A DNA stretch of 18,123 nt from Planctomycetota bacterium (GTDB lineage: Bacteria > Planctomycetota > Planctomycetia > Pirellulales > Pirellulaceae). The stretch is from assembly GCA_024277285.1 (NCBI GenBank), contig JAJRVM010000044.1:1-18123 (forward strand), in the 5' to 3' direction. The notes beneath the pieces are model-generated. The model worked only from the letters and a program-made list of their open reading frames with translations. It did not search any database and was not told where the DNA came from. A program made the translations under genes and the position numbers. Below, in pieces: positions 1-6,868 of the stretch (position 1 is its first letter; every line of letters starts with the position of its first letter).

Positions 1-132
1 CGCATTGCACTGCGAGCTCGCGCGAGGACAGACGCTGAGCTTGGTGGGGTGCCGTTCTCGCTTGGCCCGGGTTGGACTGCTTACCTGCTAGCACACGCTG
101 ATCGGGAACCAAGCCACAAAATCAGGGTGTCT

Positions 133-153
133 TTGAATCTTGAATCTTGAATC
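133..153. repeat. Heptanucleotide tandem repeat (TTGAATC x3)
   Basis: Three perfect consecutive copies of TTGAATC lie downstream of the pilT stop codon. The 7-bp period matches the repeat at 8952-8993, and both units contain a GANTC core. No function can be read from it. Tandem heptanucleotide repeats are known from other bacteria, notably cyanobacteria. Confidence 0.85.
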
Positions 154-209
154 GCTTGCCGGGAGTGCGCGATCCTTTCGGGTCATCTTCGAATGCCGAA
201 TAGGCGGCA

Positions 210-1304
210 CTAGCGTCTGCGATCCAGCGATGTGAGATCGGCAACAAAACGCTCGGCAGTTTGACGATCGATGCGGTCGTCCACCATCAGCCGGCGGATC
301 GCTTCATCGAGTGTGAGCATGCCTGCCGACCGACCGGTGAGGATGCAATTGTCAATCGACTCGATCTTGCCAAAGCGAATAGCGCTGGCGATCGGCAAAT
401 TATTGAGCATGATCTCCAACGCCAATTCGCGTCTTTCTCCCGGCACAATGCTCGGCAGCAAATGTTGACTGACAACGGCGCGCAAACTCATAGCCAACTG
501 CGAACGAACCTCATGTTGAACGGTTTGCGGAAAGAGGTCGACAAACCGCGAAATGGCGCCTTTTGCGTCGCGTGTATGGAGCGTGGAAAGAACCAAGTGT
601 CCGGTCTCCGCGGCACTCAGTGCGATCTGGGCCGTATCGCGATCACGAATCTCGCCGACCAGTATCACGTCGGGATCTTGGCGTAGCCCGTATTTCAGTC
701 CGTCGGCAAACGTGCTTACATCGACTCCGACTTCACGCTGCGTTACGACCGATGCGGGCACGCGTGGAAAACGGTATTCAATGGGTTCCTCGATCGTGAT
801 GATTCGATACCCACCCGCCAGGTTGAATTTATTGACCAACATCGCCAATGAGGTCGTCTTGCCAGAACCGGTGACGCCGGAGACCAGGATCAAGCCGTTA
901 CGAAAACTCGTCAGCTTGTCGGCCACCTGGACGGGGAATCGGGCCCATGCAAAGTCAGGGATCGTGGCAGGAATCACTCGAAAGCAAGCGCCCATGTTTC
1001 GACCGCTGAAGAAATAGTTGGCGCGGAACCGTTGTTCGCGGCCGGCGATCGAGAGCTCCAGCGAGAAGTCGGTGTTCTTCTCCGCTTCAAAACGCTCGAC
1101 GAACGGCGATGGACAAACGGCCGGAAGCAATCGATCCAGCTGCTGTTTGACCAGATCGGGTTCATCCAGTGGTGTCAGATTGCCATGGATTCGCAGCATC
1201 GGTGGATGCCCAACGACCAGATGCAGATCAGACGCTTCTTGCTCGACGGCCGCGGTCAGCCAACGTTGCAATTGTTCGGGTAAACTCGTTGTGTGTGATG
1301 TCAT
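210..1304 (-). CDS. pilT: Type IV pilus retraction ATPase, PilT family
   Basis: Hexameric secretion ATPase that powers pilus retraction (twitching) or a related type II/IV secretion step at the inner membrane. Numbered from the chosen start, the protein shows the N-terminal PilT domain (SDLHL about residues 26-30), Walker A GVTGSGKTT (143-151), the Asp box TIEEPIEY (170-177), Walker B VILVGEIRD (213-221) and the His box HLVLSTLHT (236-244). At 364 residues it has the usual PilT length. I chose the ATG at 1302-1304 because the longer frame begins with TTG at 1337 and adds 11 residues with no family likeness. The Shine-Dalgarno is weak. No other pilus gene is visible, so its partners lie elsewhere. 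The PilT family call is safe; retraction as its role, rather than a GspE-like or PilU-like job, is inference. Confidence 0.9.
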   Translation of the reverse strand: MTSHTTSLPEQLQRWLTAAVEQEASDLHLVVGHPPMLRIHGNLTPLDEPDLVKQQLDRLLPAVCPSPFVERFEAEKNTDFSLELSIAGREQRFRANYFFSGRNMGACFRVIPATIPDFAWARFPVQVADKLTSFRNGLILVSGVTGSGKTTSLAMLVNKFNLAGGYRIITIEEPIEYRFPRVPASVVTQREVGVDVSTFADGLKYGLRQDPDVILVGEIRDRDTAQIALSAAETGHLVLSTLHTRDAKGAISRFVDLFPQTVQHEVRSQLAMSLRAVVSQHLLPSIVPGERRELALEIMLNNLPIASAIRFGKIESIDNCILTGRSAGMLTLDEAIRRLMVDDRIDRQTAERFVADLTSLDRRR

Positions 1305-1341
1305 GAAGAGGGTCCTGTTAGTGCCACCGGCACGCAATGGC

Positions 1342-1707
1342 TCACTTGCGTAATAGCACTCGTGATATGGCTTTCAAACGGCTGCTGTCCGCACCGCCCT
1401 CGAGCTTCAGCGTGGGAACCAGCCAGATCCCTTCGTCATTCTCGTTCCATCCGTAGATGATGATAGCGTTCGCCACGTTGAGATCCCGGTTGTCAAGCGT
1501 CCAGTCCATCGCGTCTTGCAAGTGCCGCCTCAACTGCTTTGGCGTAGCGGTGACTGCGTCGCGCAAAGGCTCTTGGAGCTCTGATGGAGTTGTGTCATTC
1601 CACGGATGGTCCAGAGTTCTGCCACCGCTTGCGGCCTGCAAGATCGACTGCCCAGTGGCGCGCCAGAAAGCACGGGCCACTCGAACTCTGGCGTCGTGTC
1701 GGGGAAC
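1342..1707 (-). pseudogene. 3' remnant of a glycoside-hydrolase-like (GH71/GH99-type) gene
   Basis: About 121 codons stay open up to the TAA at 1342, but no start fits. The frame continues backward only into the inverted-repeat element at 1710, where the first possible start is a TTG contributed by the repeat. The end carries NAIIIYGWNENDEGIWLVPT, which resembles the C-terminal IYAWNE(F/H)DEGGWL(C/A)PT motif I associate with bacterial GH71/GH99-like sugar-active proteins, and the TP.QL..HL..A.DW stretch before it fits the same family. Intact relatives are several hundred residues long, so most of the protein including its N-terminus is missing. The fragment lies between tolC and pilT on the same strand. 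The family assignment is from memory of the motif and is moderately sure; the truncation is seen directly. Confidence 0.55.
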
Positions 1708-1709
1708 TA

Positions 1710-1909
1710 GGCTTCGTCTCAAAACCCGGAAATGCTCCCGGCTACTCCGCGTAAGGATCGACGAATCAATAACTGCCGTGTTGGTTCAAGGATTACGGAC
1801 TGTCTTGTTCCCCACGCCATGGGTGGGAAGACAGGTATTTCTTGACCGATACTAACTGCCGGAAAAACGTGCCGCTCGGCTGCGTGAAAGGACGTTTTGA
1901 AGCAAAGCC
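1710..1909. mobile_element. MITE-like element A (200 bp, TA-flanked)
   Basis: The left end reads GGCTTCGTCTCAAAAC from 1710, and the right end is its imperfect inverted copy ending at 1909. In the first 15 bases after the outer G, 12 match between the ends. A TA dinucleotide flanks each side (1708-1709 and 1910-1911). The interior has no credible ORF but holds a hairpin at 1800-1834 with a 7-bp outer stem CTGTCTT/AAGACAG. TA flanks within CTAG fit the IS630/Tc1-mariner target preference, so this may be a non-autonomous relative of such an IS; no transposase is present here. Confidence 0.65.
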
Positions 1910-1930
1910 TAGGCTTTGTCTCAAAACGTC
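1891..1930. repeat. 40-bp near-perfect palindrome at element junction
   Basis: Thirty-six of 40 bases are self-complementary. The outer arms are GACGTTTTGA and TCAAAACGTC, and the core CAAAGCCTAGGCTTTG is a perfect 16-bp palindrome. It is made of the right end of element A and the left end of element B joined through one shared TA (1910-1911). Confidence 0.85.
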
Positions 1931-2010
1931 TTTTCGCGCGGCAAATCCATGTCATTTTCAGCAGATTACGCGAAACGCAAGGTGATAAATATGAGTCTTG
2001 AGACGAAGCC
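1912..2010. mobile_element. MITE-like element B (99 bp, TA-flanked)
   Basis: The left end GGCTTTGTCTCAAAAC starts at 1912. The right end, at about 1995-2010, is an inverted copy reading GTCTTGAGACGAAGCC. Flanking TAs are at 1910-1911 and 2011-2012. The outer ends of A and B together (1707-1723 against 1998-2013) match over 16-17 bp, so an alternative reading is one 301-bp compound element with an internal palindrome. No ORF of note lies inside. Confidence 0.65.
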
Positions 2011-4043
2011 TAGTCTGAGCCGGTTCGACTGGGGCTGGGTTGATCAGGACCGAGAGCTGGAGCGGGATCTGTTGGCGGCAGGCGTTCGATGCTCGGTGAC
2101 GACAATCCCTCGAGTTCAGGGGTGGGGAGTGTCTCCGCGGTCTGTTGCTGGTAAGGACCGCGACTCAACGGGCGTGGGTGACTCAGTCCATAATCGATGG
2201 TTCTTTGTTTATAATGCCGCGACCGCTCCACCGATTCACGATACGCTCTGGTCGACCAAGCGCCCTCGGCCAACGAGACTTCATCGTAGTCGAGCAACGA
2301 GCCCTTGGCACGGTGCACATCACGGATGGCAAGCATATAGTCCACCAGCGAACGGTAATAGGCACTATCGGAATTCGCTAGCCGTTGATCGGCACGCAAC
2401 AGCACATCAAGTTGCTCGAATCCCACATCGAATCGAGCCCGCAGCGCCTCGACTTCGTAGAAGGCTGCAACGCGTCGATTCAGATTCGTCTTCATTAATT
2501 GAAAGGCACGCTGCATACTGCGCACCGCTTCACTGAGGTCGTGCGACACACGAAATTCTTGTTCCTTGAGCAGAGCACGCTCACGCGCCAGCTGAAGTTC
2601 CGCATTGCGCAATGCGGTGAACTCGCGGCGGAATCCGATCGGAACTTCGAACTGCAGGCCAAATTGCCATTCCTGAAAATCGCCGGTCGTCATGTTCTGG
2701 TACGCCGACTCGAACCCGGTCGGACCAGGTGACTGGATCAGCTTGTCCCCCAAGCCACGAAAGCGGTAGAGTGCAACCGCGTCGAGCCGCGGTTTGATGT
2801 AGTTGTGTGCTGCGACGAGCTCGAGTTCACGACGTTTGATTTGCCATTTCTGGCGCCGCAACTCGACGCGCCGGAAAAACGCCTCGGTCAACACCGATTG
2901 CCACGGAAAGACCACTTTGGCCGTCGTCGGCTCGGTCGCCGGGCGGATCAATTGTGGCCCATTGGGCGGAAACCCCAACAGGTAACGCAACCGCTCCTCG
3001 CGTGTGTACAATGTGCTTGTCGCGTCTTCTACGGCAGCTTGAAACGTGAAATATTGTGAACGGAGCTGAGCTTCGTTTTCCGGAGTGCCGCCGCGCAGAC
3101 CAATGCGCAGACGCTCGGCGATGTTTCGCCACGTTACTAACGAACTGTCGCGACCGGCCAATTTCGCGTCCAGATCGCGATAAGCAAAGTAGAGGTCCCA
3201 ATAGGCTTGCTCCACGTCGCTGACCAGATTGGTCACGCCCGCTTCAAAATCGGTCAGGCTGATATCGGTATTAATGCGTGCCAGCAGCACGCCGTTGGCA
3301 CCACCGGCAGTCGAGTTAGGTCCAGCAATTCGATTGAATTCGACACCCGCCCCACGCAACAACGGCTGACGATACTCTGCTTCATAATCAATCTGATAGA
3401 CGCTGTTGAATCGCAATGAGGGATTGGCGACTTCCGTTCGGTTGTAGTTGGTGTGGTGCCGCAACGCAAAACGCGCTCCCGTCGCCGTTCTCTTGGCCAG
3501 TTCGATATCGTAAGTACCTACGAACTGTTGCGAGACGGGTAAGAACAGCCCAGCGAACGTCTGATTAATGCCTCGGTCAACTTTGTTCCAGAAAAGATTC
3601 GACGTAAGCTGCGCGTCGAATTCGCTGAGCGCCGCTTCCACACTGCGGCGCGGATCGGACTCGGCCAACGCGGGCTGAAAAATGGTCTGTGAACTCGAAG
3701 GCGCTGCGACGACGTTGCCACCGAGACTACGAATCACTTCACCGTTACCCAACGCCAACCGTACGGCCTCGGCCAATGTCAGATCAAGCGCCTCTTGATC
3801 GCGTGGGTTGTCGATCGCGCGCGGACCGGTCGTGGCCGCAATGTCCGGGTCGATCACCGACTCCACGTCCGGATACTCGATCTCCGTGGCAAACGACTGA
3901 TGAGGACCGATTTGGTGGTCGCGGATCGGCTGCTCAGAGTGTGCCCCAACCGGGAAATGGAACTCGTCGTGGCCGAACTGGCACCCGAATGATGTTACCG
4001 CAAGGGTTGCCAGGAGCATCATCATGTAGCGGATGCTGTGCAT
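2010..4043 (-). CDS. TolC-family outer membrane efflux lipoprotein
   Basis: Outer membrane channel of a tripartite efflux or type I secretion system. The 677-residue protein begins with a signal peptide ending in a lipobox-like TSFG|C (Cys21), so it is probably lipidated. The two outer-membrane-efflux-protein repeats occupy roughly residues 80-350 and 380-600, with long alpha-helical stretches such as EFRVSHDLSEAVRSMQRAFQ, and a proline-rich tail of about 60 residues follows. Classical TolC is about 470 residues, so N- and C-terminal additions account for the length. The likeliest partners are the MacA/MacB-like genes at 6869-10533, although these are on the other strand. The stop TAG (2010-2012) coincides with the TA target site of element B. 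ATG at 4043 is kept because the signal peptide follows at once; the ribosome-binding site is weak. Cargo is unknown. Confidence 0.88.
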   Translation of the reverse strand: MHSIRYMMMLLATLAVTSFGCQFGHDEFHFPVGAHSEQPIRDHQIGPHQSFATEIEYPDVESVIDPDIAATTGPRAIDNPRDQEALDLTLAEAVRLALGNGEVIRSLGGNVVAAPSSSQTIFQPALAESDPRRSVEAALSEFDAQLTSNLFWNKVDRGINQTFAGLFLPVSQQFVGTYDIELAKRTATGARFALRHHTNYNRTEVANPSLRFNSVYQIDYEAEYRQPLLRGAGVEFNRIAGPNSTAGGANGVLLARINTDISLTDFEAGVTNLVSDVEQAYWDLYFAYRDLDAKLAGRDSSLVTWRNIAERLRIGLRGGTPENEAQLRSQYFTFQAAVEDATSTLYTREERLRYLLGFPPNGPQLIRPATEPTTAKVVFPWQSVLTEAFFRRVELRRQKWQIKRRELELVAAHNYIKPRLDAVALYRFRGLGDKLIQSPGPTGFESAYQNMTTGDFQEWQFGLQFEVPIGFRREFTALRNAELQLARERALLKEQEFRVSHDLSEAVRSMQRAFQLMKTNLNRRVAAFYEVEALRARFDVGFEQLDVLLRADQRLANSDSAYYRSLVDYMLAIRDVHRAKGSLLDYDEVSLAEGAWSTRAYRESVERSRHYKQRTIDYGLSHPRPLSRGPYQQQTAETLPTPELEGLSSPSIERLPPTDPAPALGPDQPSPSRTGSD

Positions 4044-4150
4044 GGAAGATCGGTCCGTAACGAGTCAGGCGGGGCGGTCTGGCGGGAAAGTACCCATCCA
4101 GGCGAGTGCAAACGGGATGGCATGACGGACGGCGCGGAACACGCTATCCG

Positions 4151-4187
4151 ATTGTAATCGTGCTATCGTTCGTATCGACGATACGAA
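4151..4187 (-). promoter_or_regulatory. Putative tolC promoter with overlapping 19-bp palindromic operator
   Basis: TTCGTATCGACGATACGAA (4169-4187) has perfect 9-bp arms around one central base. On the minus strand a -10-like TACAAT (4156-4151) lies 17 bases downstream of a poor -35 position that falls inside the palindrome. A repressor bound here would block polymerase, and such sites are typical of TetR-type control of efflux genes. The palindrome is certain; its operator role and the promoter are inference. Confidence 0.4.
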
Positions 4188-4282
4188 TCAGCCTACTGGA
4201 GCGATTCGCTCGGTCGTTGCGGTTACCGTGCCGTGACGAGCGCCCCGCTGGCACGATTCTTCCTGTTATGCCGGTTTCGCGG

Positions 4283-4957
4283 CTACGGAATGAGGAAGAT
4301 CAAGCCGACAACCACTCCAGCCTCGAATAGCCCCGCGTCCATTTGCAAGGGTGGACGTTGCAGCAAACAGGGCGCGCTGCTCCCGGCACGGAAGTGCCCC
4401 AGCGTACTGGTTGGGCAGTGAGGGCGGTTTACAACGGCAGCGTACGGTAGGGCCGGAATGGTCGCAAAAAACCGAGCGCCGGAGGCAAGTGGCTGGATCA
4501 GCGGATGACGCGACTGCCCGTGTCGCTCGAGCATCGCGTCTTCAAAATAGAGCGGCCGATAGCGAATTTCCGATGGTAGCCAATGAACGCTCAATGGCGC
4601 CCAGTGGGCGCCCCGATAATGATCGGCGCTGGATAGATGCTTGTCGAAAAGTCCCTGGCTCGCATCGGGGGGGAGTAGCCCTTCCCGCGTACGCGTGTCA
4701 GGCAACTCGGTTGCGAGCGGCTGCAGACCTCGCTGGAGCAGTTCTTTGGGAGGCGGCTTGAGAAATGCCGGAAGCTGCCCGTTATCGGCCGGGGTACGCT
4801 GCTGGGAAAGGAGATGCTGCCGAGGTGCTGAGGCGTCCTTTCCTGGCATGCCCTCCTGAGCTACTGCGCGGCCGGCCAACAGAAGGGCCATCGTCGTGAC
4901 TAGCAACAACACTGTGACTCGCAACAACACTGGGGCCGTGAATCGTATGCCTCGCAT
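4283..4957 (-). CDS. Secreted/membrane planctomycete protein of unknown function
   Basis: A 224-residue protein with an N-terminal signal sequence (hydrophobic core about 8-28, likely cleavage after AVA at 31-33). A variable linker follows, then a conserved-looking block from about 128: PSEIRYRPLYFEDAMLERHG, then QPLASGARFFATIPALPY and STLGHFRAGS. It ends in a hydrophobic helix (about 208-223) at the very C-terminus. I associate the block YFED..LERHG..QPL.SGARFF with a planctomycete family of no assigned function. The start is well supported: AGGAG lies 8 bases before the ATG at 4957. The signal peptide is partly made of an 18-bp tandem duplication (4896-4931). It faces the same way as tolC with a 239-bp gap, so separate transcription is likely. 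No enzymatic motif is visible. Confidence 0.75.
   Translation of the reverse strand: MRGIRFTAPVLLRVTVLLLVTTMALLLAGRAVAQEGMPGKDASAPRQHLLSQQRTPADNGQLPAFLKPPPKELLQRGLQPLATELPDTRTREGLLPPDASQGLFDKHLSSADHYRGAHWAPLSVHWLPSEIRYRPLYFEDAMLERHGQSRHPLIQPLASGARFFATIPALPYAAVVNRPHCPTSTLGHFRAGSSAPCLLQRPPLQMDAGLFEAGVVVGLIFLIP
4896..4931. repeat. 18-bp tandem duplication inside a signal peptide
   Basis: Two adjacent 18-bp units (4896-4913 and 4914-4931) differ at one base. Read on the minus strand they encode VLLRVT then VLLLVT, so the hydrophobic core of the signal peptide is lengthened by six residues in frame. Confidence 0.85.
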
Positions 4958-5930
4958 GCCATCAGCTCCTTGCCGGCTCTTGCCACCGGTGGATTAAGTG
5001 TGGACAACCTGTTGCGAAAACCTGAAATCGCCCCGTAACGGAACGGCAAAGCCACTCTCGCACGAAAGGTTGTCCATACACCGAGCCTCAACGACGAAAC
5101 TTGGTGCATCCCATCTGGGTAGTTCTTGTTGTTGGGTTCCCTGGCGATGGGTTCCCGGATCCACGTACGGGATCGCCGCAGTCGCAAGGGCATTGACGGC
5201 GTAGCTCAAAATGGGCACACATCCCAACAGGGGGGTACCACAGTCAACAATTTGGACACACGGCTCTTCGCATCGTGTCGTCCGCTTTCCCCACCCGGCT
5301 CAATGAATTCTGGGTCGAGCCGCAAATGTCACCCAGCTTGATTCGCACCAATTGCCCTGGTTCGAGGATTCTTGACGCATCGTTAAAACACCTTCAGGCC
5401 CGCCAATAACGAGCGATTTCACACGGGTGAAGATGTGTTTGGGACACGATCCAGGAGTCCTGCGCCTTGCGGCCCGGTGCCGCGGCAAGCAGAATCAGAT
5501 GCATGTCGGTGCGTGCGGGGGGTTGAGCGGAATTCGCCACAACAACCTCGATTACGCGACATTGGGACCTCGCATGTGCGACATTGGTGCGCACAGCAGC
5601 GCACCCCAAGCGACGCGGTGGCGGGGCGAATACAAGGAGGGACGAAAATGGGGGGGAGGCGAATGATCTGAAGGCCTCCAGCCGATATTCGTGTGATAAG
5701 AGTCGGTCGTGTAACGACCCATAATCAGCAGCAAGACCGAACGAATTCAAGAGCGAACAGTGCTTATCAGATAGCGTTTATCAGTTAGCTTCCCAGAACG
5801 ATCGACCACCTGACACGAGGGCAAGTCGATCGCCAGAATCGAGACTCGGAGCGATTGGCAAGACGCCAATATCGTCACGCGGCAACGTAGTTGCCGGCGA
5901 GTCGACGGGCGTACAGGTGAAGAAGAGCAT
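4958..5930. other. 973-bp gene-free region with short hairpins and repeats
   Basis: No frame here has a convincing start, composition or family motif. Visible structure: a 10-bp inverted repeat TGGACAACCT/AGGTTGTCCA (5001-5010 and 5067-5076), just upstream of the minus-strand gene at 4957; a direct repeat GCGACATTGG (5556-5565, 5578-5587); a hairpin GGTGCGC/GCGCACC (5586-5592, 5599-5605); GGAGGC/GCCTCC (5655-5660, 5674-5679); GGTCGT/ACGACC (5705-5710, 5714-5719); and an imperfect 12-bp direct repeat at 5764-5789. It separates two divergently read units, so promoters in both directions should lie here. Confidence 0.6.
5764..5789. repeat. 12-bp direct repeat, 14-bp spacing
   Basis: TTATCAGATAGC (5764-5775) and TTATCAGTTAGC (5778-5789) differ at one base and start 14 bp apart. 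They lie about 140 bp upstream of the start of the membrane protein gene at 5931. A paired activator site is possible but unproven. Confidence 0.5.
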
Positions 5931-6665
5931 ATGTCGAGGCAGCCCACTACTTCCACATCGAACAGCATTACCAACGGCAATGACACCCCCGCCTGGGGAT
6001 GGTTATTGACCTGCTGGATCGCGCTGGTCGTCGTGCTGAACGGAGTGATCTGGTCCACCGGAGTGCCTGATTACAGCTTGGCAAAAGCGGTGGAAACTGG
6101 CGCAGCCGTGGTCGAAAAGCAGCAGCTGGGCGAGGAGAGTGAGGATGTGGTCCGCAAGGCGATCCAGATGCAACGAGACACGTTGCCGTTCTGGACAGTG
6201 ATCGCAGCGTTGGGCGATTTCCTGGTCGTGCCGCTGACGCTTGGGCTACGTGCCTTCGCGGTAGCGGTGGCCATGAGTGCCGTGGCGGCAACCACCGGAC
6301 GTCAAGTGCGGTTCCCAATGGCCATGTACGAATGCATCGCCTGGCAGGGTGTTTGGGTATTAGCGATTGCAGTCCGAGTTGTCTTGATGCTGGTGTTACA
6401 GCGTTCGACGGTAAGTACGTCCGTGCTGATGTTTCTTCCTCAGGATTTTTTTACGGCCAGCCAATGGACGCTGCTCGAACAGATCGACTGTTTCGCTTTG
6501 CTCGGGTGGCTTGGCATGGCATGGTCGACTTGGCGACGTGGACAGGCCAACCTATTGGTTGCGGTGTTGGTCTGTGTCGCGCTGGCGCTCACTGAGTTTT
6601 CGGTCACCTTTGGCCTGTCGTTGGCCGTGAATCTGAGTATGCGAATGGCGCTCATGCCGCAGTGA
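5931..6665 (+). CDS. Multi-pass membrane protein, Yip1-like
   Basis: A 244-residue inner membrane protein. Hydrophobic segments lie at about 22-42, 86-120 (long enough for one or two passes), 135-157, 185-200 and 207-236. A soluble acidic loop (about 55-85, with EKQQLGEESEDVV) separates the first two. The arrangement of a short polar N-terminus, one helix, a loop and then a helical bundle resembles bacterial Yip1-domain proteins, but I see no diagnostic motif. It stands 203 bp upstream of the MacA-like gene on the same strand and could belong to the same transcription unit, perhaps as an accessory of the exporter. ATG at 5931 follows a purine-rich GAAGAAGAG and no better start is visible. Function unknown; coding status is strong, family weak. 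Confidence 0.72.
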   Translation: MSRQPTTSTSNSITNGNDTPAWGWLLTCWIALVVVLNGVIWSTGVPDYSLAKAVETGAAVVEKQQLGEESEDVVRKAIQMQRDTLPFWTVIAALGDFLVVPLTLGLRAFAVAVAMSAVAATTGRQVRFPMAMYECIAWQGVWVLAIAVRVVLMLVLQRSTVSTSVLMFLPQDFFTASQWTLLEQIDCFALLGWLGMAWSTWRRGQANLLVAVLVCVALALTEFSVTFGLSLAVNLSMRMALMPQ

Positions 6666-6810
6666 ACACCATCGTTCTGGCAGTGCGGTCGATGCGAGCA
6701 AAAGTCACGCGCATATCACGGGCGCGATAAATGGGAAACGCCGAAGGCCGAAGACAAGAATAGACGCGCTGAGTCACGTTATCAGTTTGTAAGCAGGAAG
6801 CCTTGCAGCC

Positions 6811-6841
6811 ACGAACGTGTGGGACATGAACACACGTTCGT
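6811..6841. promoter_or_regulatory. 11-bp inverted repeat just upstream of the MacA-like gene
   Basis: ACGAACGTGTG and CACACGTTCGT are perfect 11-bp arms around a 9-base loop, ending 27 bp before the ATG at 6869. It could be a repressor site or, in RNA, a hairpin affecting translation or ending read-through from 5931-6665. There is no T tract after it, so a simple terminator is less likely. Confidence 0.5.
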
Positions 6842-6868
6842 AGCGGATGGCACATTCGGAATAGAGTT

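Noticed and set aside
194..209. Hairpin TGCCG/CGGCA right after the pilT stop as terminator
   Set aside because: The stem is only 5 bp and no T tract follows on the minus strand, so I cannot support a terminator.
1916..2536. 206-codon plus-strand frame starting in element B and running opposite the tolC 3' end
   Set aside because: Overlaps the well-supported TolC gene on the other strand and has no domain-like features. I checked whether it could be a transposase and saw no DDE pattern.
5394..5750. 118-codon minus-strand frame in the gene-free stretch
   Set aside because: It runs through several hairpins, has no SD or recognisable motif, and its composition looks non-coding.
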